This document shows, in pieces, positions 14,895 through 24,175 of a DNA stretch of 62,276 nucleotides. The DNA is taken from positions 1 through 62,276 of the forward strand of contig JAFUAH010000012.1 in assembly GCA_017464345.1 (NCBI GenBank), in the 5' to 3' direction. Within the stretch, counting starts at the first letter, position 1; each line of letters opens with the position of its first letter. The translations under genes were made by a program, and so were the position numbers. Source of the DNA: Bacteroidaceae bacterium. GTDB taxonomy: Bacteria > Bacteroidota > Bacteroidia > Bacteroidales > Bacteroidaceae. The notes beneath the pieces were generated by a model. That model made no database searches, was not told the origin of the DNA, and was given only the letters and a program-made list of their open reading frames with translations.

Positions 14895-16853
14895 ATGTAT
14901 AGATACCGTATTTACATACTGATAACTACAATGCTATGTCTGTCGGTCATGTCCCAGACAGCCAAGGCCCAGGACGACACGGAGGATTGGCTACAGAACG
15001 GTCGGCCGGAGTGCGTGGGTGAACCTGCTATAGACGGTGCGCGGCATATCGTCCGGCGGATAGGCTCCCAAGCCACGGCACCGATAAAGGCCCGTGGCAT
15101 CCAGCATGTGCCTGTGGTGCTGGTGGCCTTCCAGGACAAGGACTTCACCGTGGGCGATAGTCTGGTGATGGATACCGCTGGAAATGTGGTCGATGTGATG
15201 AAGGGGACGGACGAGGATATAAGGAACTATTATCGCCTGTTCTGTAACGGCAGGCAGGATGGAGTGCGCTATACGGGACACGGCAGTTACGGTAGTGTGC
15301 ACGACTATTTCGTGGAGCAGAGCGATTCCGTGTTCCTACCCCAGTTCACGGTCATCGGCCCCGTGACGCTGGACAACGGCTATGCCTACTATGGTGCCAA
15401 CCGATACAACTCACAAGGCGTATTGACCTCGCACCACAAGAATATCAGCGAGTTCTATCGCGATGCCTTGGGCAAGGCTTATGGGCTGTACCCCGACTGG
15501 AAGGATTTCGATAACAATGGCGACGGCAACATTGACATCGTTTTCTTCATCTTTGCCGGTCTGGGGGAGAGCAACGGCGGTGACACGGACTGCCTCTGGC
15601 CCCATGAGACCACAAGACCTACGACCATCAATGGAACCGTCTTTTCCACCACTGCAATCACGTGCGAGTCCAGGCCAGCCACGTATCGGACGGATACCGT
15701 GACAGTGGATGGCAAGGCCACGCTGAAGCGGGTGGTGGATACGATACAGGGTGACGGCATAGGGGTCTTCATCCACGAACTGAGCCACGCCCTGGGGCTG
15801 CCGGACTTCTATGACACCGAGTATGTGGCTTTCGGCATGGATCTGTGGAGCGTTATGGACTACGGAGAGTACGGCGGAAACGGCTACGTGCCGGGCAACT
15901 ATACGGCCTACGAACGTGATTTCATGGGATGGCAGCCGCTGGAGGAACTGACCGGTCCCTGTGTGCTCACCATTCCCTGCTTTGCCGACGGGGGAAAGGG
16001 GTACAGGATAGTGAACGAGGCTAATCCCGATGAATACTACATCATTGAGAACCGTCAGCCCAGGGGGTGGGACAGGTCTGTCTGTGCCCAGGGGCGCCAT
16101 GGGCTGCAAGTGACGCATGTAGATTACCTTTCCAGTCGGTGGAATGCAAACACCGTGAACACCGACACCCTACACCAGCGCATGACCATCATTGCCGCAA
16201 ATAATCGCTACATCGGGACCAACTCTGCCGCAACCGAGGCACGGAGGAACGGAACGAAGGACACGGAGGAGTGGGTGAAGACGCTGAACGGCAATCTCTG
16301 GCCCGGAGACCAATGCAACTATAGCCTGACTGACGAAAGCACGCCGGCCGCGGAAGTCTATACCGGCGGACTGATGCACAAGCCGCTGCGTAACATCACA
16401 GAAAACCTGGACGGCACCGTCACGGTATGCTTCTGCACGAACGGCATACTGGAGCCCCCGGAAGTGAGGGATGCAGAAAACATCGGGACGACCTCCTTCG
16501 ATGCGGTCTGGGGAACGGTGGAACACGCTACGCGCTATGTCTGTGAACTGTACGAAGACAGCGTGCTCCTACTGTGCGATACGCTTACGGAGAATGTAAG
16601 GCACTACGGGGATTTGCAGGTCAGTAAGAAAATGAAATATCGTGTGATGGCAATGGCAGACATGCCCGATGATTATCTGAGCAGCGGATGGAGCGACTTC
16701 TCTTCCCTCAATTTTCTTATAGACCTCATTCCCTTTCAGCCCTGTCATAATGAGAAGAAGAGCGGACAGAAAGTATATGACTTGTGTGGAAGAGAAATCA
16801 GTCGTCCGAAGCACGGACTCTATGTACGCAACGGAAAGATTATAAAAATGTAA
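14895..16853 (+). CDS. Secreted M6-family metalloprotease
   Basis: A 652-aa M6 (immune inhibitor A-like) zinc peptidase. The signal peptide (ILITTMLCLSVMSQTAKAQ) is followed by the catalytic domain with HELSH at residues 294-298 in FIHELSHALGLPDFYD and the downstream Met-turn-like VMDYGEYG, so the zinc site looks intact. A fibronectin-III-like segment follows (PPEVRDAENIGTTSFDAVWG), and the end YDLCGREISRPKHGLYVRNG is the short C-terminal tail shared with the proteins ending at 22107 and 23111, probably for surface sorting. It is the last intact member of the peptidase run before the AT-rich inserted block. Confidence 0.88.
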   Translation: MYRYRIYILITTMLCLSVMSQTAKAQDDTEDWLQNGRPECVGEPAIDGARHIVRRIGSQATAPIKARGIQHVPVVLVAFQDKDFTVGDSLVMDTAGNVVDVMKGTDEDIRNYYRLFCNGRQDGVRYTGHGSYGSVHDYFVEQSDSVFLPQFTVIGPVTLDNGYAYYGANRYNSQGVLTSHHKNISEFYRDALGKAYGLYPDWKDFDNNGDGNIDIVFFIFAGLGESNGGDTDCLWPHETTRPTTINGTVFSTTAITCESRPATYRTDTVTVDGKATLKRVVDTIQGDGIGVFIHELSHALGLPDFYDTEYVAFGMDLWSVMDYGEYGGNGYVPGNYTAYERDFMGWQPLEELTGPCVLTIPCFADGGKGYRIVNEANPDEYYIIENRQPRGWDRSVCAQGRHGLQVTHVDYLSSRWNANTVNTDTLHQRMTIIAANNRYIGTNSAATEARRNGTKDTEEWVKTLNGNLWPGDQCNYSLTDESTPAAEVYTGGLMHKPLRNITENLDGTVTVCFCTNGILEPPEVRDAENIGTTSFDAVWGTVEHATRYVCELYEDSVLLLCDTLTENVRHYGDLQVSKKMKYRVMAMADMPDDYLSSGWSDFSSLNFLIDLIPFQPCHNEKKSGQKVYDLCGREISRPKHGLYVRNGKIIKM

Positions 16854-16874
16854 TTAATATAAAACTGAAAATAT

Positions 16875-17954
16875 ATGCAAACTTCAATGATTGGTATCTG
16901 TATTATGACTATTTTTCTTCTGTTGATTGCTCTTGCTATTTTCATTCTCCAAATCAACAACTTAAAGAATGAAAAGCGTTATGGCCTACGCATTTGCTAT
17001 ATACTTCTTTTTTCTTCTACAATTCTTCTGCCGTTTGTTCTAATATTCGATAAAAGCCGTATATTAAGCGGATTATTGATAAATATTTATGCCTGCGCGA
17101 TTTTTGCGATTATTTACTCGCAAAACATAGAACAACGAACTCTAAATACAATTAAAACATTGCATGGACTACAAATAAATCAAATTAGGTGTATTAGTGA
17201 CCAAATCAAGTTACAAGCAAGGCAAAGTCTTTTTATGCCGATAAAATTTTATGAGCCAAACAAGGCAGACAATCCTAACATCGATTTTTTCGTAGAACTT
17301 ACGAATAATATCATAAATACAAAGGAATATTATTATGAAGGAGACAATGCTGTTAATGCCAGCATGTGCTTACAGGCTGCATCAGAGAAACTTAACTCTA
17401 CTATTACGGTACATATGTTGTTGCGAGTTTATGAAATAAAGAAATTTAAAAACATAACTTCAGAAGATAGGAAAAATGTAAAAGACTTATTTGCAACATT
17501 AGTTGTGTTAGATAAATTGAACACCACGGGAAAGTTTAAATTTGTACTATATAAACGTTTCTCCAAAAGTTCTCATTATGCAAATCTCACGGATGAGCAT
17601 TTACTTTTCTCTCCTTTTGGCACTGATGAAATGGGTGGAGGGTATCCACTTACGTATCTCTATTCTCATGAGGATAAGCACAAATCTTTTTATAGTCAGT
17701 TCCGAAAATCAATTAAAGAACGAATGGAAGATAAAAATACTCAGCAATGTAAAAATGGAGAATTTTTCAAATTCTTTGATATCGAAAAATATGCATCAAG
17801 CAGTTACTTTGGAGATAGTTTAATCAATGGAAATAGAAAAGAGTCCTTAGATTCCAGTAAAATTCAAGAGTATTTTCAACCTATCATTGAAGAGCGGGAA
17901 AGACGGTATCAAGAACATTTTGGTCGTATTCAAAAGCAAACATCCAATGAATAA
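16875..17954 (+). CDS. Membrane protein of unknown function, paired with the Nudix-RNR fusion
   Basis: A 359-aa protein with three likely transmembrane helices in the first 90 residues (IMTIFLLLIALAIFIL, LLFSSTILLPFVLIF, LLINIYACAIFAIIY) and a cytoplasmic domain of about 260 residues. I do not recognise the soluble domain; it contains LTDEHLLFSPFGTDEMGGG, which looks like a conserved core. The gene is AT-rich, unlike the peptidase genes on either side. It begins 21 bp after the M6 gene and overlaps the next gene by 8 bp (ATGAATAA), so the two are translationally coupled. A membrane effector or sensor partnered with a nucleotide-acting enzyme is one reading; this is inference. Confidence 0.75.
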   Translation: MQTSMIGICIMTIFLLLIALAIFILQINNLKNEKRYGLRICYILLFSSTILLPFVLIFDKSRILSGLLINIYACAIFAIIYSQNIEQRTLNTIKTLHGLQINQIRCISDQIKLQARQSLFMPIKFYEPNKADNPNIDFFVELTNNIINTKEYYYEGDNAVNASMCLQAASEKLNSTITVHMLLRVYEIKKFKNITSEDRKNVKDLFATLVVLDKLNTTGKFKFVLYKRFSKSSHYANLTDEHLLFSPFGTDEMGGGYPLTYLYSHEDKHKSFYSQFRKSIKERMEDKNTQQCKNGEFFKFFDIEKYASSSYFGDSLINGNRKESLDSSKIQEYFQPIIEERERRYQEHFGRIQKQTSNE

Positions 17955-20034
17955 ACACTATAAATATCATCTTGCCATCCATATCCTGCTGATTAAAGGT
18001 AATAAAATATTACTATTAAAACGCTACAATACAGGATATGAAGATGGAAAATATAGTCTGATAGCAGGTCATGTAGAGAAAGGGGAGAGCCTTACAGAAA
18101 CTGCAATCAGAGAAGCTTGGGAAGAAGTTGGAATTACCATTACTGCGATAGATGTGAAAATATGTGGTAGCATGCATCGACGATCTGAAGATGAGAGGAT
18201 AGACTATTTTGCTGTCGTCAAACATTGGAAAGGCCAGGAACATATTTGCGAACCATCAAAGTGCAATGAGTTAATTTGGTGTGACATAAAGGAATTGCCC
18301 AATAATACTATTCCCTATATAAAGACAGCAATTAAGAACTATTGTCATCATAGCGATACAATATGGTATGAAGAATTTGGTTGGAATACTTATTTATACG
18401 AAGAGGAAAGAAGGAAAGATCATATATTAAAGTCACGAGGAATTATAGATGGGAATAACAATTGGGAAAACGTTTTAAAGTATATCATTCAAAGTGTAAT
18501 TAATATTGACACTAAAATAGAAAAACATAATGACATTTTATGGCAAAAGAGAATTAATGATGCTATTATGCACCATAAAATTATTCTTGGAACTCCTATT
18601 TTGAGAAACTTGAATGAAAGCAATGATTGTGGTTTGTCTGCATGTTCTGTTATTGAGCCACCAATTAATAAGCAAGGGCAAATTTTATATAAAGAACTTT
18701 CTATCATATTAGATATGCAACTACAATTAGGGATTGGCATTGGGATAGACCTTTCTCATGTGAAAGAACCTGATAAGGCAGTTCCTAAAATAGATGACAT
18801 CCTCTATAAAATAGACACTCGACTGCAACATGAAAAACGCCGACCTGTTGCTGTCATATTAACCTTGAATGATAAGCATCCCAGAATCAAAGAGTTTATA
18901 AGAAGCCGAGAAAAAAAGGATTTTAATAAAACCAGATTAAATATCTCAATATTCGTCGATGAATCACAAAAAGGAATTCCACTCATTGAAGATATAGCAA
19001 ATGCAATAACCATAAGTGGGGAACCAGGCATATTATTTACTAACCAGCTAAATAAAGAAAATGCGACTCCGCAATGGCAATACCAATGTACCGCACCTTG
19101 TGCTGAAATAGCCATGTCATCCAATGATGCATGCCATTTTAGTTACTTGAATCTTCCTATGTTTGTGAAGAAAGTTGAAGGTAAATGTATTTTTGATTTC
19201 GAAGAATTCACTAAACAAGTACATCTTATCGTTAGGTTTCTAGACAATATCGTAGAATATTCTTTAGGGCATAGTACGGCATCCCATTTTGAATTGGTTG
19301 GTAAAAAAAGACGTATCGGTATTGGGATATCAGGGTTCGCAACAGCCTTAGTTTTGATGCAAATTCCATATAATTCTAAAAAGGGACTTCGTTTTGCAAA
19401 AAAAATAACAGAAATTCTCATCATACATTCAAAACAAGAATCTATTACTTTGGCTAAAAGAAGAGGTGCATTTCCCGTATTTAAAGATAGCAATTACAAT
19501 AATAAAGTATGGCTTAAAAAGAAATTTTCCATACTAAAAAAGGATTGTACTACACTAATAAATGACATTATAGCGTATGGAATCCGAAATGCTTCAACTA
19601 TAGCATTCCCACCAACAGGAACAAGTAGCCAATTGGTAGGGGTTTCTCCCAGTTTTGAACCATATATATCTTTTACCGTAGATTTCAACAATCATCGTTA
19701 TATTCCTCAAATTCTATACAATGCGATTCTTGAAAATTATGGAAAAGAGGAAGGTGGAGTCTTGATTGCTGAAATATTGCGTGAAGAAGTGAACATTGCC
19801 AAATATCCCGAATTTGTTAATGCCTATCAAATAGATATTAATACACAATTAGCATATACTAAGATTTTCCAAGATGCATCTGATGGAAGTGCATCCAAAA
19901 CTCTAAACGTACCTTATTCCACCCAAAGGGATGAAATTCAAAAATATCTTATAAAAGCACATGATATGGGCCTTAAAGGGATTTCCATATACAGAAGTTC
20001 AACTTATTCAACCTCATATAGGAACGAATGTTAA
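17947..20034 (+). CDS. Nudix hydrolase fused to a class II ribonucleotide reductase-like domain
   Basis: A 695-aa fusion. Residues about 1-140 are a Nudix domain with a full Nudix box (GHVEKGESLTETAIREAWEE, then VG). Residues about 180-690 resemble adenosylcobalamin-dependent RNR (NrdJ): first redox Cys in SNDCGLSACSVIEPP, GIGIGIDLSH, PCAEIAM with the thiyl Cys and Glu, a second redox-type Cys in DACHFSYLNL, and the nucleotide loop AFPPTGTSSQLVGVSPSFEP; the end GLKGISIYRSS equals the NrdJ closing motif. The Asn that normally precedes PC in the active site is Ala, and only one Cys remains at the extreme C-terminus. Start ATG 17947 overlaps the upstream stop; an in-frame ATG at 17887 is possible. 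Cutting or remodelling a nucleotide is likely, but the substrate is unknown. Confidence 0.8.
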   Translation: MNKHYKYHLAIHILLIKGNKILLLKRYNTGYEDGKYSLIAGHVEKGESLTETAIREAWEEVGITITAIDVKICGSMHRRSEDERIDYFAVVKHWKGQEHICEPSKCNELIWCDIKELPNNTIPYIKTAIKNYCHHSDTIWYEEFGWNTYLYEEERRKDHILKSRGIIDGNNNWENVLKYIIQSVINIDTKIEKHNDILWQKRINDAIMHHKIILGTPILRNLNESNDCGLSACSVIEPPINKQGQILYKELSIILDMQLQLGIGIGIDLSHVKEPDKAVPKIDDILYKIDTRLQHEKRRPVAVILTLNDKHPRIKEFIRSREKKDFNKTRLNISIFVDESQKGIPLIEDIANAITISGEPGILFTNQLNKENATPQWQYQCTAPCAEIAMSSNDACHFSYLNLPMFVKKVEGKCIFDFEEFTKQVHLIVRFLDNIVEYSLGHSTASHFELVGKKRRIGIGISGFATALVLMQIPYNSKKGLRFAKKITEILIIHSKQESITLAKRRGAFPVFKDSNYNNKVWLKKKFSILKKDCTTLINDIIAYGIRNASTIAFPPTGTSSQLVGVSPSFEPYISFTVDFNNHRYIPQILYNAILENYGKEEGGVLIAEILREEVNIAKYPEFVNAYQIDINTQLAYTKIFQDASDGSASKTLNVPYSTQRDEIQKYLIKAHDMGLKGISIYRSSTYSTSYRNEC

Positions 20035-20176
20035 GTATGTAAATATATACAATCTTCTGAGATAACGTTGAGATGCGAAATTTTGGATGTAATAGGAATC
20101 TATAGGATTATCGCTTTTTTATGTTCTCTTTGATTCATACGTGACTGCATCTTGATTGTAAGATTAAATATTATAG
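20035..20176. other. AT-rich junction after the Nudix-RNR gene
   Basis: This 142-bp stretch has no gene. It separates the accessory pair from a papain-like gene whose 5' half is missing, and so marks one edge of the inserted block. I see no inverted repeats, target duplication or integrase remnant that would name the mechanism. Confidence 0.5.
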
Positions 20177-21259
20177 ATAGAAATTGAAAAATACAACGAT
20201 ACACTCAATTTGGATCTATCGGAAGCAGATATTGCATATAACAATGGCCGACAACCTTATAAAAATGGAACACACATGATGAACGGGCTCCAAACGGTAA
20301 AAAAATATGGTGTGATAGATGAAGATGCATACCCATTTATTCCAGATTCAACGCAAGGCTGGCCATTGTACCGTCCGGAAGGAAGTGAGTGTATTCAAAT
20401 TGCAAATTATGCAGTATATAATCCCCAATTTTATGGGGCAGATGGACTAAAACAAATTTTAATTAATCATGGGCCATGTGTTACAGGGTATCCTGGCCAT
20501 GCCATGGCACTGGTAGGCTATGATAAAGTAACAACCGAGGACATATATATTGTTTATGATTCGCCGAATGGAAGAATTGATGACGCAGATTATCAACAAC
20601 TTATAGGAAAAGAATATTGGATATTCAAAGATAGTTATTATGAACATCCCGACCCTTACTTTGAGACAATCTACGGCAAGCATTCTGGTTATCAGTATAT
20701 TATTTTCAATAAGGATTCTTATAGGAATTTAGCTGTCTATGTCCTAGGGAAACTTAGTTCGCAGAACCATTCTGATTCAGATATTATAATCGAAGACCTT
20801 GACGGCGACGGTTACTACAACTGGGGCATTGGTCCCAAACCAACCCATGCTCCAGAGTGGATACCCGAAGAATCGGACGGAGATGATTCAGACCCACTTA
20901 TTGGCCCGATGGACGAGTACGGGAATATGGAGACATTGGACACTGAACCATCCCTTACTATATGGTTTGACTTTGTTTTTGATGATAATTACCATCTCAC
21001 ACAAAATGGAATTATAGGAAATAATGCAACCATAACCATTACAGGAAATGTCATAATGAGCCGTATGGCAAGCATAACCATCCAACCCGGTTCAACATTG
21101 ATTATAGACGGTGGCTGCCTACGGAATGCCAACATACATGCAGAGCCTGGAAGCAGTATCATCATAAAAAATGGGGGACGGATAATAACACATGCACGGG
21201 ATGATTTCAATATACCAATAGGTGTTAATCTGAGAATAAGCGAAGGGTATATAAAATAA
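20177..21259 (+). pseudogene. Papain-like (C1) peptidase missing its N-terminal half
   Basis: The open frame begins at 20177 just after a stop and is at once homologous: KYNDTLNLDLSEADI corresponds to the LSEQ region of papain-type peptidases. Later come the active-site His block (GHAMALVGYD) and the Asn region (YWIFKDSYYEHP). The signal peptide and the GSCWAF-type segment with the catalytic Cys, which should lie upstream, are absent. The first usable starts are TTG 20210 and ATG 20276. A calcium-binding-like segment (EDLDGDGYYNWGIGPKP) and a parallel-beta tail follow. The truncation coincides with the edge of the AT-rich block, so the gene was probably broken by its arrival. Confidence 0.75.
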
Positions 21260-21274
21260 AAAGACGTGGTAGTG

Positions 21275-21306
21275 TTTGCTCTTTCAGCGTTAATTCCGTA
21301 TTTTTG
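21275..21306 (+). promoter_or_regulatory. Promoter for the small secreted protein gene
   Basis: TTTG at 21275-21278 and TATTTTTG at 21299-21306 form a -33/-7 pair with a 20-bp spacer. The transcript would start near 21312, which excludes the in-frame ATG at 21304 and supports a start at 21343. Confidence 0.6.
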
Positions 21307-21342
21307 CACAAATTTTACATCACATTCCAATATATCATGCTT

Positions 21343-22107
21343 ATGAAAAAACTCTTTCTTTTGCTGCTGCTCACGGGCTTTGCACTCACAACTAAAGCGA
21401 AAAGCGACTATCATCCATTCATTGAGGAAGGAAAGGTCTGGCACTGTACAATCGAGGGGGAAGCACTCTGGATTCTCCATGACAGTACTGCCATCCACTA
21501 TACAGACTATGCGCTGCAGGGCGACACTGTCATAGCAGGAAAGTCCTGCAAGGTATTGTCGGGCTATTTCATCTATGAGGAGAACAAGAAAGTCTATGCT
21601 TATGGCAGGGGGGACGACAAGTTTCACCTGATTTATGACTTCGGCTGTAGCGTGGGGGATGTCATCGAGGTGGGGATGACAGAATATCTCGACACGAAGG
21701 AGAGCTGTGAGGCAGTCTATACATGCACCATTACAAAGGTGGACACCATCTTCACTCAAACTGGAGACCGACTGCGACGCATCCATTTCCAGACCTCTTA
21801 CGACGGTGGGGAATATCTGTGGATTGAAGGGGTGGGGGCACCATTCGAGCCGGTTTGCAATTTCGGCTACTATAGCATGGCAGGAAGTTGGTCGTATGTC
21901 AGTTCCTGTTCTGTTGGTGGCAGTACGTTTTTCGTCTATGATGATATTTTTAATACAGATGGCGTTCGCACTGTGGATGCCACCGATGGAGAGGCTGGCA
22001 AGCGCAATACGCCTCACTCCTACTACGACCTCTCGGGCCGCCCCCTACATGCGCGGCCTGCTCGGGGTATCTACGTCCGCAACGGGCGCAAGGTGCTAGT
22101 GAAATAA
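21343..22107 (+). CDS. Secreted protein with T9SS-like C-terminal tail
   Basis: A 254-aa protein with a signal peptide (MKKLFLLLLLTGFALTTKA). The body is beta-rich with repeated aromatic residues (WHCTIEGEALWILHD, YGRGDDKFHLIYDFG, LWIEGVGAPFEPVC). The end YDLSGRPLHARPARGIYVRN matches the tails of the proteins ending at 16853 and 23111, a probable outer-membrane sorting signal. I do not recognise the body domain. ATG 21343 fits the promoter; ATG 21337 is the alternative. Confidence 0.75.
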   Translation: MKKLFLLLLLTGFALTTKAKSDYHPFIEEGKVWHCTIEGEALWILHDSTAIHYTDYALQGDTVIAGKSCKVLSGYFIYEENKKVYAYGRGDDKFHLIYDFGCSVGDVIEVGMTEYLDTKESCEAVYTCTITKVDTIFTQTGDRLRRIHFQTSYDGGEYLWIEGVGAPFEPVCNFGYYSMAGSWSYVSSCSVGGSTFFVYDDIFNTDGVRTVDATDGEAGKRNTPHSYYDLSGRPLHARPARGIYVRNGRKVLVK

Positions 22108-22132
22108 TACACAAGCCCATAATCTCCTATGG
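22081..22132 (+). repeat. 52-bp direct repeat, copy 1
   Basis: Bases 22081-22132 equal 23085-23136 with one mismatch. The unit covers the last codons of the sorting tail (NGRKVLVK), the stop and about 25 bp beyond. Such identity past the stop codon indicates a recent duplication or gene conversion between the two neighbouring genes. Confidence 0.85.
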
Positions 22133-22159
22133 CTTCTCTTCTTGCTTATCAATAATCCA

Positions 22160-22231
22160 ATGTATAGACACCGTATTTACATACTGATAGTTAGCAAGGA
22201 GCGAATTTGGAAGTTTTACCATCAGAAATAA
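22160..22231 (+). pseudogene. Relic of an M6 peptidase gene start
   Basis: ATG 22160 starts a 23-codon frame whose first ten residues (MYRHRIYILI) match the M6 peptidase start at 14895 (MYRYRIYILI). The DNA of 14889-14924 and 22154-22189 is nearly identical. After that the frame diverges and stops at 22231. It is a remnant of a duplicated peptidase gene. Confidence 0.7.
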
Positions 22232-22250
22232 ACTATTAAAGGACGATTTT

Positions 22251-23111
22251 ATGAAAAGGATGATTCTATTCCTATTAGCGGTTGCCGTACAAATAAGTGT
22301 CTTTGCCCAGCAGTATTTCCCTGAAGGGACGAAGTGGACGGAGATCAGACTGGACACTCTGAAGTATGACACCTGGTACTCAAAGGTGGGAGACGAATGG
22401 ATTCCGAACTTCGAGACGGTGGAGTACTATGTGAAGGGAGAATTTGTGGATAAAGACTACGGGACGTTCAAGTGTGTTTATGCCAATAGTTCTGAAGTGT
22501 CTGATTCCCTCGCCTTGCTACTCTACGAAAAAGGGCGTGAGTGGGAAGAACATAAGTGGATAGAAGCAACCGTGCCCCTCTTCTACGAGGGCCATTTTTT
22601 GGTATGGCCCGGCAGGGCATATCAGTTCGATTGGTATGCCGGATTAGTTCTTTATTGCTTTTCCATTGCCAATGCGAATACTACAGGCATTTACGATACA
22701 CACAAATTCGGAACTATCAAGGAAATAAATGAAGGATATTTCGGAGGAGTGAAACCGTTAAAGTATGTTGATTTGAATGGAGTTCGCATCATTCAGGGGA
22801 TTGGTGTGACAGAATGGAACGATGGCGAATGCCTGTTTGGTCCCATTGAGCCATATATGACTTATATGATGTGGAAAGAAGAAAGTATGCTTCATTACAA
22901 AGAACGTAACCTGCGCTCCATGCTCGTGCATTTCGAGCGCGACGGCGAGGTACTGTACAATGTATGGCCGGAAAAGGGAACTAGTGGCATTGGCCCTGTC
23001 TATAACTCTGAGGGAATAGCCAATAAAAACTATGACTTCAGTGGGCGGCATATCGCCAAGCCTACTCGTGGTATCTATATTCGTAACGGGCGCAAGGTGC
23101 TAGTGAAATAA
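22251..23111 (+). CDS. Secreted protein with T9SS-like C-terminal tail
   Basis: A 286-aa protein with a signal peptide (MILFLLAVAVQISVFAQ). Its start FPEGTKWTEIRLDTLKYDTW is common in small Bacteroidales surface proteins, and the end YDFSGRHIAKPTRGIYIRNG is the shared sorting-like tail. The body is otherwise unrelated at sight to the gene before it. ATG 22251 is used. The 3' end shares a 52-bp near-identical repeat with the upstream gene. Confidence 0.75.
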   Translation: MKRMILFLLAVAVQISVFAQQYFPEGTKWTEIRLDTLKYDTWYSKVGDEWIPNFETVEYYVKGEFVDKDYGTFKCVYANSSEVSDSLALLLYEKGREWEEHKWIEATVPLFYEGHFLVWPGRAYQFDWYAGLVLYCFSIANANTTGIYDTHKFGTIKEINEGYFGGVKPLKYVDLNGVRIIQGIGVTEWNDGECLFGPIEPYMTYMMWKEESMLHYKERNLRSMLVHFERDGEVLYNVWPEKGTSGIGPVYNSEGIANKNYDFSGRHIAKPTRGIYIRNGRKVLVK

Positions 23112-23136
23112 TACACAAGCCCATAATCCCCTATGG
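23085..23136 (+). repeat. 52-bp direct repeat, copy 2
   Basis: Matches 22081-22132 with one difference and ends at the same point after the stop codon. The offset is 1004 bp. Confidence 0.85.
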
Positions 23137-23173
23137 TTCCCTTTTTCCGTGCCCCCCTTGGCGTGGGGGGAGG

Positions 23174-24139
23174 TCAGCGCATGAGTTGCGATACGTCGAA
23201 GTGGCCGTCTATGGTGCGGATGTCTATACGCCCTGCCAGAATTTCGAAGAAAAAGTCGCGGATGTGTTCGATGGTCAGTGTCACGGCTTTGCCTGAGGCA
23301 TCCTGCCCCAAATCATAATTCTTGAGCAACTGAGGTCCCAAGGAGGCTGCGGTGAGTAAGAAATGGTTTTGGAACTTGTCGGTGTCGATGAGGTCTGCAG
23401 CCAGTACCTTGCCTACTACGGAGTAGCAGCGTAAGGTTTTTTGCACGTCGGCATCGGCCAGTGACGATTTCAGTTCGTCGGCTGTGGTATCCATTTCTAT
23501 GCGTCCCGAATTTTCCGACTGCGGCACGCCACGGTACAGGGCACCCAAGTCGGCCAACGACAGATTGAAGAGTCGGGCGCCAGGGGCTACGGACAATTTT
23601 TCGATGGAAAAGGCCGAGGGCAGGAGCAGACTGCAGACTCCAGACAAATGAACAAAAGGAGCATTGAAAGTGCCTATGATGCAGTTTGTGAGATCGGCTT
23701 GCTGAGTAGCGAACACACCGCCGATGACCACACAGTTCTCCAGCGTCACCTCGTCGGCATAGATGCTGCCGGCTACGAAGGCATTGTAGAGGGTCACCTG
23801 TTTAGCATTGACATCAGAGGCGAAGATGATGCGGCAGTCCGTGGCACGCGAAGTGACGGAGTTGGCCGAACCGACGGCTTTACGGAAAGTGATATTGCCC
23901 TGGGCCGAAGTGTTCACATAGAGTTCCAGTTGGGTGAAGACTGCTCCCTGGATTTCCAGATTGCCCTTACTCACCTCTAGTTTGTGAGCGTAGACTGCCC
24001 CCTCTATGATGGTATCGCCCTCAATGGCGATGTCGCGGTTCAGTTCTTCGGTCTTTTCGGGAAGAATACCCCCCTTGACTCTGTTGTTTTCCAGTTTCAC
24101 GCTTTTTCCATTGAAACGCAATTCTTTCAGTTCTTCCAT
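23174..24139 (-). CDS. Bactofilin/polymer-forming-like beta-helix protein
   Basis: A 321-aa cytoplasmic protein and the last gene of the six-gene operon starting at 29951. Residues about 35-180 are a run of short strands with regular spacing (IAIEGDTIIEGAVYAHKLEV, GNLEIQGAVF, TLYNAFVAGSIYADEVTLEN), the look of polymer-forming cytoskeletal (bactofilin) proteins. The C-terminal part is alpha-helical, ending with a segment predicted to help assembly (IEHIRDFFFEILAGRIDIRT). It lacks a signal peptide. A scaffold role for the membrane proteins of the operon is inferred. Confidence 0.65.
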   Translation of the reverse strand: MEELKELRFNGKSVKLENNRVKGGILPEKTEELNRDIAIEGDTIIEGAVYAHKLEVSKGNLEIQGAVFTQLELYVNTSAQGNITFRKAVGSANSVTSRATDCRIIFASDVNAKQVTLYNAFVAGSIYADEVTLENCVVIGGVFATQQADLTNCIIGTFNAPFVHLSGVCSLLLPSAFSIEKLSVAPGARLFNLSLADLGALYRGVPQSENSGRIEMDTTADELKSSLADADVQKTLRCYSVVGKVLAADLIDTDKFQNHFLLTAASLGPQLLKNYDLGQDASGKAVTLTIEHIRDFFFEILAGRIDIRTIDGHFDVSQLMR

Positions 24140-24175
24140 ATCTCGTGTTGTTTTTTATCGATTAAATGGTGATAA

